Part shown: piece by piece, positions 15,439 to 22,768 of the stretch | Position numbering within the stretch: the stretch's first letter is position 1 | Layout: every line of letters begins with the position of its first letter | Assembly (NCBI GenBank): GCA_046309775.1 | Contig: JBKCOM010000171.1 | Coordinates: forward strand, 1-34,269 | From: JAIXWP01 sp046309775 | GTDB taxonomy: Bacteria > Bacteroidota > Bacteroidia > Flavobacteriales_D > Sanyastnellaceae | DNA length: 34,269 nt | Direction of reading: 5' to 3' | The notes under the pieces: generated by a model | Database searches by the model: none | Seen by the model: only the letters and a program-made list of their open reading frames with translations | What the model was told of the DNA's origin: nothing | Position numbers and translations under genes: made by a program

Positions 15439-16847
15439 TGATCGACCGAATGATCGCTCGGTTGACGGCTATATTTTTTGTGCTTTCTGCCTTTTGTGGA
15501 AACGCTCAAATGAATATAGTAGTAGCTAATGTGCCACAGTTAACGCCGTTGAGAGATACACTTTACGTAGCGGGTAGTTTTAACAATTGGAATCCTCGAG
15601 ATGAGAATTATCGGATGGAACTTGGACCGAATGGATATTCGGTTTCAATTTCTGGTGTTGCAGGTTCGAGCTATAGCTACAAAATTACTCGCGGCAATTG
15701 GCCTACCGTAGAGGGTTCTGCTACAGGCGGATTCATCGGTGATCGCTCATTGGTTTATCAATCGGGAGCTTCAGAAACAATTTCCGTTTTGGGTTGGGAA
15801 GACATAGGCGGAAATCCGACCATTACCGAACATGTAAGAATACTCGATAGTAATTTTCACATTCCTCAATTGCAGCGCAACCGGCGCATTTGGATTTCCT
15901 TTCCTCCAGATTATTTCACGAGTGCGGCTTATTATCCTGTTGTTTACATGCATGATGGGCAGAATGTCTTCAATGCAGGGACTTCTTTTTCCGGTGAATG
16001 GAGAGTAGACGAAAGCATGTTGGACGAGTTGGAACAGGCTTGTTCGCAGGCTATCATCGTGGCGATTGATAATGGAGGCGCCCAGCGAATCAATGAATAT
16101 GCGCCGTGGACGAACAGTGAGTACAATCAGGGCGGGCAAGGTGATGAATATTGCTCTTTTTTGGTAAATACGCTGAAGCCATTTATTGATGCGAATTACC
16201 GCACATTATCCGATAGGAACAACACAGCAATTATGGGGTCCTCTCTAGGAGCTTTGATTTCCGCCTATGCAGCATTTACCTATCCCGAGGTTTTCGGAAA
16301 AGTGGGCTTGTTCTCTTCAGCGTATTGGTTTAACCCTGAAATATTTACTCTGGCTGAAAATCATCAGAATATACCGAACACCAATATTTATCACGTCTGT
16401 GGAACGAACGAGGGTAATGGTAGTGTGCTTGATGATCAAAATGAAATGATTCAAAGACTTCAGAACAACGGTTATCAAAGTGACGAGTTACAATCGTTAC
16501 ATTGGGCAGACGGTGCACATTCTGAGTGGTTTTGGGATAGGGAGTTTCCCGCGGCTTATACTTGGCTTATCGACTGCGCAAGTAATCAGTCAGAGATGGC
16601 CATTTCAAAGGATATCCGCCTTTTTCCCAACCCGGCTGATACGTCTTTTGAAATTCAAAGCAGTGGTGATCGAATCGTGAGTATTGAGATTTTAAGTCAA
16701 GAAGCGAAAGCAGTTAGATGGGAGCGCTATTTTGAGCCTCTTTATTCATTAAAGCAGGATGTAAGCGAGCTGAATAGTGGTGTATATTTCGTGGTAATTG
16801 GATTGGATGGCGGTAAGCGTTATACCTTTCGCCTCATAAAGCAATAG
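15435..16847 (+). CDS. Secreted esterase (Esterase D/Fes type) with N-terminal beta-sandwich and T9SS tail
   Basis: 470 residues. The signal peptide is best read from one of the early Met codons; 15435 overlaps the previous stop, and 15450 gives the compact MIARLTAIFFVLSAFCGNAQ. Residues about 25-100 form a carbohydrate-binding or E-set-like domain (TLYVAGSFNNWNPRDENYRM). The alpha/beta hydrolase of the esterase D / enterochelin esterase type follows: YMHDGQNVFN, WRVDESM, GSSLGALIS (Ser nucleophile) and a C-terminal histidine in DGAHSEWFW. The tail (LFPNPADTSFEIQSS to the end) is a T9SS sorting domain. Third gene of the secreted-hydrolase operon. Confidence 0.87.
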   Translation: MMIDRMIARLTAIFFVLSAFCGNAQMNIVVANVPQLTPLRDTLYVAGSFNNWNPRDENYRMELGPNGYSVSISGVAGSSYSYKITRGNWPTVEGSATGGFIGDRSLVYQSGASETISVLGWEDIGGNPTITEHVRILDSNFHIPQLQRNRRIWISFPPDYFTSAAYYPVVYMHDGQNVFNAGTSFSGEWRVDESMLDELEQACSQAIIVAIDNGGAQRINEYAPWTNSEYNQGGQGDEYCSFLVNTLKPFIDANYRTLSDRNNTAIMGSSLGALISAYAAFTYPEVFGKVGLFSSAYWFNPEIFTLAENHQNIPNTNIYHVCGTNEGNGSVLDDQNEMIQRLQNNGYQSDELQSLHWADGAHSEWFWDREFPAAYTWLIDCASNQSEMAISKDIRLFPNPADTSFEIQSSGDRIVSIEILSQEAKAVRWERYFEPLYSLKQDVSELNSGVYFVVIGLDGGKRYTFRLIKQ

Positions 16848-16856
16848 TTTAAGTTT

Positions 16857-17303
16857 ATGTCAGAAAATAGCATTTCAACAGATAAGGCACCGAAGCCAGT
16901 TGGTCTCTACCCACATGCCCGTCGCGTTGGGAATCTTTTGTTTTTATCAGGCGTAGGTCCTCGCGTTGCTGGAAGCGATGCTACCGATAGCGGCGTACCT
17001 GGCTTACAGCTTGATAAAAACGGGAATTTTATTGCCTTCGATTTTGAAGCTCAATGCCACAGCGTTTTTCAAAATGTAAAGGCAATTCTCGAAGCTAGTG
17101 GAAGTAAATGGGAAAACCTCGTAGACGTAACGGTATTTCTTGTAAATATGAAGAGGGACTTTCATACTTACAATCGCCTGTATGCCGAGTATTTTAAAGA
17201 TGCTCAGCCCTGTCGCACTACGGTAGAAATCAATTCGCTCCCGACTCCGATTGCCATCGAATTGAAGTGCATCGCAACGATTGATGAGGTACCTTCGTAT
17301 TAA
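16857..17303 (+). CDS. RidA/YjgF-family protein
   Basis: 148 residues. RidA enzymes hydrolyse reactive imines and enamines; some relatives are aminomuconate deaminases. The family core is clear: LFLSGVGPR, HSVFQNVKAILEASGSKWENLVDVTVFLVNM and the C-terminal CRTTVEINSLPTPIAIELKCIA. The last contains the arginine that binds substrate carboxylate in RidA and the usual Glu. The longer loop VAGSDATDSGVPGLQLD resembles the aminomuconate-deaminase-like branch. It starts 9 bp after the esterase stop, so it may be read from the same transcript although it has no signal peptide and is cytosolic. Confidence 0.88.
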   Translation: MSENSISTDKAPKPVGLYPHARRVGNLLFLSGVGPRVAGSDATDSGVPGLQLDKNGNFIAFDFEAQCHSVFQNVKAILEASGSKWENLVDVTVFLVNMKRDFHTYNRLYAEYFKDAQPCRTTVEINSLPTPIAIELKCIATIDEVPSY

Positions 17304-17323
17304 TATTGTGTCTAGGCACAATA
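17304..17323 (+). terminator. Small inverted repeat after the RidA gene
   Basis: TATTGTG-TCTAGG-CACAATA is a 7-bp perfect inverted repeat directly behind the stop codon. It is AT-rich and is not followed by a clean T run (AATTATAGTCTTTT), so it is a weak terminator or possibly a regulator site upstream of the DUF3108 gene. Confidence 0.35.
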
Positions 17324-17364
17324 AATTATAGTCTTTTGGCATTGACTTTGAAAAGCAAATCAGC

Positions 17365-18186
17365 ATGAAAAAGGTAATATTCATTTTCGCCCTGATTTTA
17401 AGCTCTGGTTTGAGTTTTTCGCAAACCTCCAAACCTCCTAAAGTCAATGTCAACAACCTCCCATCTATGGGTTATCGCAATGTCGTGAACAATGCGTTCA
17501 AAGTTGGTGAGAAGACAAAGTATCGCATACACTATGGCTTAATCAACGCTGGTGAAGCAACCATAACCGTAAATGAAAGCCCTTATAAGTTTGGCGAACG
17601 CGAGGCTTACCACATCGTTGGTGAAGGTCGCAGTCTAGGCTCTTTTGACTGGTTCTTCAAGGTTCGTGACCGCTACGAGACTTATGTAGATAAACAAGGT
17701 CTATTCCCATACCGCTTCGTGCGCAATTGCGACGAGGGCGGTTATAAAATTCATCAAGATTATACCTTCCATCAGGATAAGCGCGCTTATACCGATGAAA
17801 AGAAGAATTCTTACGCCACTCCAGACTTCGTTCAGGATATGATTAGCGCATATTTCTATGCGAGGACTATGGATATGAGCAATAAGAAGAAAGGCGATAT
17901 CATTACTGTTCAGACTGTAGTAGACGGCGAAATCTATCCACTTAAGATGAAGTATTTGGGTAAAGAAACTGTTAAGGTTGATGCGGGTACTTTCAATTGT
18001 ATTCGTTTTGCTCCTGTGGTCCAGAAGGGTCGTGTTTTCAAAAAAGAAGAAGACTTGAGTGTCTGGGTAACAGATGATATGAACCATTTGCCCGTATTGG
18101 CACAAGCCAAAATCATGGTAGGTAGCATTAAAATGGAACTTACCTCATACGAAGGAATGGCTGCCAGCGTGGCGCGCGTGCGATAG
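17365..18186 (+). CDS. DUF3108 domain protein, exported
   Basis: 273 residues with a signal peptide (MKKVIFIFALILSSGLSFSQ). The body matches DUF3108 proteins: FKVGEKTKYRIHYGLINAGEATITV near the start, SFDWFFKVRDRYETYVD, DMISAYFYARTM, and VDAGTFNCIRFAPVV followed by WVTDDMNHLPV at the end. DUF3108 is a beta-rich domain related to LolA/LolB-like lipid-binding folds, but no activity is established. Probably periplasmic. It ends 45 bp before the isomerase gene, which has its own promoter. Confidence 0.8.
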   Translation: MKKVIFIFALILSSGLSFSQTSKPPKVNVNNLPSMGYRNVVNNAFKVGEKTKYRIHYGLINAGEATITVNESPYKFGEREAYHIVGEGRSLGSFDWFFKVRDRYETYVDKQGLFPYRFVRNCDEGGYKIHQDYTFHQDKRAYTDEKKNSYATPDFVQDMISAYFYARTMDMSNKKKGDIITVQTVVDGEIYPLKMKYLGKETVKVDAGTFNCIRFAPVVQKGRVFKKEEDLSVWVTDDMNHLPVLAQAKIMVGSIKMELTSYEGMAASVARVR

Positions 18187-18198
18187 GCTTCAATGTGT

Positions 18199-18206
18199 TA
18201 TCTTTG
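18199..18206 (+). promoter_or_regulatory. -7 box of the phosphoglucose/phosphomannose isomerase gene
   Basis: TATCTTTG matches TAnnTTTG and would give a leader of about 19 nt to the ATG at 18232. No good -33 box is seen. Confidence 0.45.
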
Positions 18207-18231
18207 TCGCCGATAAAACAATGACAAAGAA

Positions 18232-19218
18232 ATGAAAGCATTAGTAGAAGCTTTTCCACAACATTTAAAAGAAGCCTTGGCCATAGGACGTGCCGCTTCG
18301 TTCAACATCCCTAATAAGAAATTTGACAACGTCGTTATCTCAGGTCTCGGTGGATCCGGTATCGGAGGTAAGATTGTTTCACAGATAGTCGCAGAGACAT
18401 GCAATCTCCCGATTACATGCACCAATGACTACGTTCTCCCAGCTTTTGTAAGCGAACGTACTTTGGTAATCATCAGCAGTTATAGCGGTGATACCGAAGA
18501 GACAGTAGCTGCTTTTCACGAAGCACGTGAAAAAGGTGCTGAAATCGCATGTATCACTAGCGGTGGGAAGATTGCAGGTTATGCAAAAGAGTTGAATCTC
18601 AATTGCATCATCATTCCAGGTGGTAATCCTCCTCGTTCAATGTTTGGCTATAGCGCTATCCAACAATTTTTTGTGTTGGCAGCCTATGGTATCATCGATC
18701 GCTCTTTCGAGAAGTCGGTGGAGAACAGCATTGAATTGATTGAAAAAAATATCTCAGAAATCCGCAGCACTTCGAAAGCTGTGGCTGAAAAAATCGTGAA
18801 TCGTATTCCAATTCTCTATACTGAAGCGCAGTACGAAGGCCTCGCTATTCGCTGGAGACAGCAGATCAATGAGAATAGCAAAATGCTTTGTTGGCATCAC
18901 GTATTCCCAGAGATGAATCATAATGAATTGGTGGGTTGGACTGGAGGTGACAATCGTGTGGCGGTTCTTTTGATTCGCAACGAAGACGATCACAAGCGTT
19001 CACAGATGAGAATGGAATTGTGTAAAAAACTCATGGGAGAAAAGTGTGATACGATTATCGAAATGTGGTCGAAAGGAAGCAATCGCATCGAGCGTACGCT
19101 TTATTTGAATCACCTCGGTGATTGGCTCAGCATCGACCTCGCAGAGCTCCGCAACGAAGACGCAGTTGCCATTCCTGCCATCATTTTCTTAAAAGGCGAG
19201 CTCGCGAAAGTGCAATAG
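18232..19218 (+). CDS. Bifunctional phosphoglucose/phosphomannose isomerase
   Basis: 328 residues with two SIS (sugar isomerase) domains. Motifs include VVISGLGGSGIGG (first SIS P-loop-like turn), IISSYSGDTEET (phosphosugar-binding Ser/Thr cluster), PGGNPPRSMFGY, and WWHHVFPEMNH-like sequence (CWHHVFPEMNHNELVGW) carrying the catalytic His/Glu region. This is the PGI/PMI family first described in archaea and present in many Bacteroidota, interconverting glucose-6-P, mannose-6-P and fructose-6-P in glycolysis and nucleotide-sugar supply. Cytosolic. Confidence 0.9.
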   Translation: MKALVEAFPQHLKEALAIGRAASFNIPNKKFDNVVISGLGGSGIGGKIVSQIVAETCNLPITCTNDYVLPAFVSERTLVIISSYSGDTEETVAAFHEAREKGAEIACITSGGKIAGYAKELNLNCIIIPGGNPPRSMFGYSAIQQFFVLAAYGIIDRSFEKSVENSIELIEKNISEIRSTSKAVAEKIVNRIPILYTEAQYEGLAIRWRQQINENSKMLCWHHVFPEMNHNELVGWTGGDNRVAVLLIRNEDDHKRSQMRMELCKKLMGEKCDTIIEMWSKGSNRIERTLYLNHLGDWLSIDLAELRNEDAVAIPAIIFLKGELAKVQ

Positions 19219-19283
19219 ACATTCTAAATTCTGAATTCTGAATTTAGAATTTTGAATTGCGAATTCTGAATTCAGAATTTTCT
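19206..19283. repeat. AATTC-rich palindromic repeat upstream of lipB
   Basis: Almost the entire 69-bp gap between the isomerase stop and lipB is built of AAATTCTGAATT, GAATTTAGAATTTT and GCGAATTCTG variants. Bases 19262-19279 (AATTCTGAATTCAGAATT) are a perfect 18-bp palindrome. The core is shared with 283-341. No recognisable promoter is left in the gap, so lipB may be read through from the isomerase gene. Confidence 0.75.
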
Positions 19284-19287
19284 TGGT

Positions 19288-19992
19288 ATGATACAATTTC
19301 GAGATTTGGGTTTGATGGATTACAAGGAGTGCTGGGACATGCAGGAAGTGCTGTTTCAGCGCAATTGTGAAATTAAACTCAGCAATCGCAAACGTACCGA
19401 TGGAATAGAAGAGCCAACCACAGATTATCTTTTTTTTGTAGAACACCCACATGTTTATACCCTCGGCAAAAGTGGAGACATCAAGAATCTGCTTTTAGAT
19501 GATGAAGGGCTGAAGCATGTGGGTGCTTCGTTTTATCCTATCAATCGCGGCGGTGATATCACATATCACGGGCCTGGTCAAATTGTAGGATATCCCATTT
19601 TTGATTTAGAACATTATTTCACAGACATTCATAAGTTTCTACGGTTTCTCGAAGAGGCCATCATTCGCACGTTGGGGCATTACGGCATCGAGGCGGGGCG
19701 CATTGATGGACTTACTGGTGTTTGGCTTGATGGAGACAATCCTGATAAGGCTCGCAAGATTGCGGCGCTTGGAGTGAAATGCAGCCGTTGGGTAACAATG
19801 CACGGTTTTGCCTTTAATGTAAACTCCGATCTTTCTTATTTTAAAAATATCATCCCTTGCGGTATCGACGACAAGGACGTAGCGAGCATGCACATCGAGC
19901 TCGGTCGCCCCGTGGATATGCAGGAGGTGAAAGACATTTTGCTCAAAGAAATAGTCACCCTTTTTGAAGCGGATTATCAAAAAATGATTTGA
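19288..19992 (+). CDS. lipB: Lipoyl(octanoyl) transferase LipB
   Basis: LipB moves octanoate from acyl carrier protein to the lipoyl domains of 2-oxoacid dehydrogenases and the glycine cleavage H protein. The 234 residues show FVEHPHVYTLGKSG, INRGGDITYHGPGQIVGYPI, the catalytic lysine region KIAALGVKCSRWVTMHGFAFNV and the catalytic cysteine in IIPCGI. Start ATG at 19288. The stop (19990-19992) overlaps the orphan T9SS-tail frame. Confidence 0.95.
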   Translation: MIQFRDLGLMDYKECWDMQEVLFQRNCEIKLSNRKRTDGIEEPTTDYLFFVEHPHVYTLGKSGDIKNLLLDDEGLKHVGASFYPINRGGDITYHGPGQIVGYPIFDLEHYFTDIHKFLRFLEEAIIRTLGHYGIEAGRIDGLTGVWLDGDNPDKARKIAALGVKCSRWVTMHGFAFNVNSDLSYFKNIIPCGIDDKDVASMHIELGRPVDMQEVKDILLKEIVTLFEADYQKMI

Positions 19993-20195
19993 TAGTTCTA
20001 ACCGGTCTTCGTAGTGAGCAGTACACGCTCCAAATCATCGATATCGCAGGTCGTGTGGCGTTGAATGAAACTATCAGTGGAAATGCGGCCGGAGTGGAAG
20101 TGACGTTGAACAATCTTCAATCAGGAGCCTATATCGTGCGAGTATTCAATGATGCGGGCTCTCAGAGTGCAAGGTTGATTTTGGAAGGGAGGTAA
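19989..20195 (+). pseudogene. Orphan T9SS C-terminal sorting domain (5'-truncated gene remnant)
   Basis: The 68-residue frame reads QYTLQIIDIAGRVALNETI then LNNLQSGAYIVRVFNDAG and SARLILEGR. That is the second half of a type A T9SS sorting domain (strand, D-x-x-G-R-V turn, S-G-x-Y-I-V-R-V strand), without the usual NP-rich first strand. There is no ATG; it opens at a TTG overlapping the lipB stop. There is no signal peptide or passenger domain, so it is best read as the 3' end of a secreted-protein gene whose 5' part was lost when it became joined to lipB. Confidence 0.65.
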
Positions 20196-20266
20196 GAAGG
20201 GGGCTTCTTACAAAAAAGCTATTATTACTTTTGAGTTATAATGAGAGTTTGCCTACATTTAATAGG

Positions 20267-20602
20267 ATGTATCTTCAAAAGCAAATAAGAGGCAGAGCGC
20301 TGGAGTTCATTAACCTATGTAAGCAACACAGGGTTAAGCTATTATTTGCCTTCGGTTCTTCAATTAATGATAGCTTTAAGACTCCAAGCAGTGATATAGA
20401 TTTGCTAATAGAGTTGGATATTGAAGACCCTATTGCTAGAGGCGAGCACTTATTATTAATTTGGGATCAATTAGAGATTTTTTTTAATAGAAAAGTAGAC
20501 TTGTTGACTATAGGTTCAATTAAAAATCCAGTTTTAAAAGAGCAAATAGATTCTTCTAAACTTCTCGTATATGACGGAAATAGAGAGGAAATATCTTGCT
20601 GA
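20267..20602 (+). CDS. MNT-type nucleotidyltransferase, antitoxin of an MNT-HEPN pair
   Basis: 111 residues from the ATG at 20267 (a TTG at 20231 would add 12). The polymerase-beta-like signature is LLFAFGSSINDSF with SSDIDLLIEL, i.e. G-S then D-x-D, plus a later acidic VDLLT. In characterised MntA-HepT systems the MNT protein AMPylates the HEPN toxin at a tyrosine and silences it. The gene overlaps the HEPN frame by 32 bp (20571-20602), the usual arrangement. The neighbourhood (repeat, orphan T9SS tail) suggests an accessory patch. Confidence 0.85.
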   Translation: MYLQKQIRGRALEFINLCKQHRVKLLFAFGSSINDSFKTPSSDIDLLIELDIEDPIARGEHLLLIWDQLEIFFNRKVDLLTIGSIKNPVLKEQIDSSKLLVYDGNREEISC

Positions 20603-20902
20603 TATAGCTATTGCTATATCACACATAGAAAATTTCGTATCAGGACTGTCTTTTCAGCATTATACCAAGATTATAAAACTCAAAGCGCTGTGGAGCGTCA
20701 GTTGTCGATTATTGGAGAAGCCTTGAATCAATTAGGAAAACTTCATTCTCAAGTCGAGATTTCAAATGCTAAACAAATCATAGGCTTTCGAAATCGGTTG
20801 GTACACGCTTATGATAGTTTGGACAACTCTATTATTTGGGCTGTTATAAATAGGCATTTACCAGATTTAAAAAATGAGCTTTCGAGGTATATAAAGATTT
20901 GA
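20571..20902 (+). pseudogene. HEPN (HepT/DUF86) toxin gene with a single-base frameshift
   Basis: The ATG at 20571 starts MTEIERKYLADIAIAISHIENFVSGLSFQHYTK, a typical HepT N-terminus. Near 20667-20669 one base is missing. The continuation is in another frame, reading DYKTQSAVERQLSIIGEALNQL to the stop at 20902, with the RNase motif RNRLVHAY (R-x4-H-x-Y, including the tyrosine AMPylated in known HepT proteins). As written, translation from 20571 ends after 51 residues at 20724-20726. With one base restored the protein would be 110 residues, the normal family length. It could be an inactivating mutation, a sequencing error or, less likely, programmed frameshifting. Confidence 0.85.
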
Positions 20903-20948
20903 TTACAATAGTGTCGAATTCTTTTTTACCAGATTATATTAAAAAAAA

Positions 20949-21305
20949 TTAATCATTCTCCCCCAAAAGCACTGCTCTTAAATCTCCTTTCTCCTTCATG
21001 ATCCAATAGATCAAGATTGGAGCGAAGAGAAGGATGCCTAGGATCATCGCGGCAACGCCGAGAAGAATCGAAGATCCAGAGAAACGGTGGCGCCACATGA
21101 TCCATAAACCGGAGAGAATCAAATAACAGGTAAAGTCGAGATTGAACTGACCGCTCCAACCAAGGCTTGTGAGATTATCGACGAAAACTGCAAACAAGTT
21201 GATGCCTTCGTTCATCGTAGCATTGATGGTATACACTGCCATGGCCAGTATCATTCCTGAAAGAAGAATAATCAACGTGGTGTTGGAATTTTTAGAGTTG
21301 CTCAT
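20949..21305 (-). CDS. Small membrane protein under likely TetR control
   Basis: 118 residues with three or four membrane segments: TLIILLSGMILAMAVYTI, FNLDFTCYLILSGLWIMW and ILLGVAAMILGILLFAPILIYWIM, ending in a charged tail (KEKGDLRAVLLGEND). ATG at 21305. It lies directly downstream of a TetR gene and of a TAGACG/CGTCTA inverted repeat, so it is probably a target of that regulator. I do not recognise the family with confidence; the NLDF-plus-helices pattern is reminiscent of small DUF2834-like proteins, but this is only an impression. Confidence 0.7.
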   Translation of the reverse strand: MSNSKNSNTTLIILLSGMILAMAVYTINATMNEGINLFAVFVDNLTSLGWSGQFNLDFTCYLILSGLWIMWRHRFSGSSILLGVAAMILGILLFAPILIYWIMKEKGDLRAVLLGEND

Positions 21306-21362
21306 ATTGCTATTGATGGATGTTTTTTAGGGTGCGAAATTATAATAGCGTTGAGCGCACCT

Positions 21363-21380
21363 TTAGACGCAACCGTCTAA
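21363..21380. promoter_or_regulatory. Candidate TetR operator
   Basis: TTAGACG-CAAC-CGTCTAA is a perfect 7-bp inverted repeat with a 4-bp spacer. It sits between the TetR stop and the membrane-protein start, just upstream of a TATAATTTCG stretch that may be that gene's -7 region. Half-sites of the TAGAC/GTCTA type are typical of TetR-family operators. Confidence 0.5.
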
Positions 21381-21398
21381 TCTGATAGTTTTGTCGAA

Positions 21399-21932
21399 TC
21401 ACTCCATTGCCTTCGCCAATCGCTTGAGATTCGAAAAGTAGTCTGAAAGCCAACGCTGATTGAGGTTTTCGAAGGTGATTTGCAAATAGAAATTTTCTAA
21501 AGCCAACTCAAAAAGGGCGGCAATTTTTTCAGGAGAAAAATTGAGATTCAGTTCCTTGACCCACAACATCACGAAGGCATTGCCCACCATGGCGTCTGTT
21601 TTTTGAATCGCTTGGCTGTATTCAATATTATTTCGAGAAAAACGAAGCTGGCGATTGAATAGCAAGTCCAATTTGAACTCAATGAGCACTTCGATAAGTT
21701 CGGGGTCGATATTTTTTGCGTTGGATTCTTTAAGAGCGATGATCTCACAGCGCTTCAAATGATGGGCTATGAGATGAGAAGTAAAAACTTCCATATCAGC
21801 AAAGTGATGATAAAAAGAAGATTTGCTGATAACAAGTGCTTTTGCTAAAGCTTCAACCTTCAATCCTGACGGCCCATGAAGGGCGAATACTTCGTATCCT
21901 TTTTCTATCCAAATATCTTTGCCCTTTGCCAT
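21399..21932 (-). CDS. TetR/AcrR family transcriptional regulator
   Basis: 177 residues. The N-terminal helix-turn-helix is the family one: YEVFALHGPSGLKVEALAKALVISKSSFYHHFADMEVF. The recognition helix pattern SKSSFYHHF is close to the TetR consensus (gtlYhHF). The C-terminal 120 residues form the variable ligand-binding domain, so the inducer cannot be predicted. ATG at 21932. It lies 31 bp after the DNA-alkylation-repeat gene on the same strand and upstream of the membrane protein with the operator-like repeat. Confidence 0.9.
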   Translation of the reverse strand: MAKGKDIWIEKGYEVFALHGPSGLKVEALAKALVISKSSFYHHFADMEVFTSHLIAHHLKRCEIIALKESNAKNIDPELIEVLIEFKLDLLFNRQLRFSRNNIEYSQAIQKTDAMVGNAFVMLWVKELNLNFSPEKIAALFELALENFYLQITFENLNQRWLSDYFSNLKRLAKAME

Positions 21933-21963
21933 TCCGCGAAGATGGGGAAAACAAGAGTATCCT

Positions 21964-22761
21964 TTACAAACTCCTCATTGCTTTTTTGATAATGTATTGT
22001 GTATGGGACGAAGGAATGGATGACCAACGATGACAAACCGCTCGCACAAAATCAGGAGCGGTCTTGGCTGCATCGTTGAGCCAGTTGCCAACACTGTCCC
22101 TCACATATTTAGAAGCGTCTTCTTTTAATGGTTCAATGATAGCCATTCCCATTTCGGGATTTTCCTTGAGAGCGGGAATGTGGGCACACCACACACCACG
22201 GGGGCGTGTGGCCTCACTGGCAAAACGCCGTAGATTTTCACTCTTAGATATGGTCCAAGACGTAAGGAGGTCAATGGATTTTTCAAGGTCACTCGCAATC
22301 ATTGGTCGAACTGCCATCCAGGCAATTTCACGCACGCCGAAATGTGGGTCATCGGCAAATGGTATGATTTCATTTAAAAGTTTTTTCAAATCATTTTTAT
22401 GAATGTCCCCGAATGCATAGGCCGCCCAACATCGCACACTGTCAGATGTGTGCTTAGAGATTTGAGTCAAAAACTCCCAGTCATCTTCACGTTGAACAAT
22501 AGTAGAAATGGCTTTTCCCACCGCTTCATTTCTGGTATTGATACTATCTTTTTTTAATTCTTTCCAATGATTGAGAATTTCTTGATGGTAAGCAGTTTTT
22601 CTTTTTTGATGTAGAATATTGCTGAGCAATACACGATGATCCACAGCCAACCACTCTACGAGGTTTGCGCTCTCGATGACGCCAGCATTGAGTTCTAGTA
22701 AAATATCTGAAGGTATGTCTTTAATTGTACGAGCGCCCTTTCTCTTTTCTTTAGAAGTCAT
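21964..22761 (-). CDS. DNA-alkylation-repeat (HEAT-like) protein
   Basis: 265 residues from the ATG at 22761; a TTG at 22779 would overlap the previous gene. The body is alpha-helical HEAT-like repeats: SDSVRCWAAYAFGDI, FGVREIAWMAVRP and LRRFASEATRPRGVW, then MAIIEPLKEDASKYVRDSVGNWLNDAAKTAPDFV. The last two are hallmarks of the DNA-alkylation-repeat proteins related to the glycosylases AlkC and AlkD, which remove alkylated bases without flipping them. Whether this member is catalytic or only a DNA-binding relative cannot be decided here. It follows the beta-helix gene by a few bases. Confidence 0.8.
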   Translation of the reverse strand: MTSKEKRKGARTIKDIPSDILLELNAGVIESANLVEWLAVDHRVLLSNILHQKRKTAYHQEILNHWKELKKDSINTRNEAVGKAISTIVQREDDWEFLTQISKHTSDSVRCWAAYAFGDIHKNDLKKLLNEIIPFADDPHFGVREIAWMAVRPMIASDLEKSIDLLTSWTISKSENLRRFASEATRPRGVWCAHIPALKENPEMGMAIIEPLKEDASKYVRDSVGNWLNDAAKTAPDFVRAVCHRWSSIPSSHTQYIIKKAMRSL

Positions 22762-22768
22762 GGAACTT

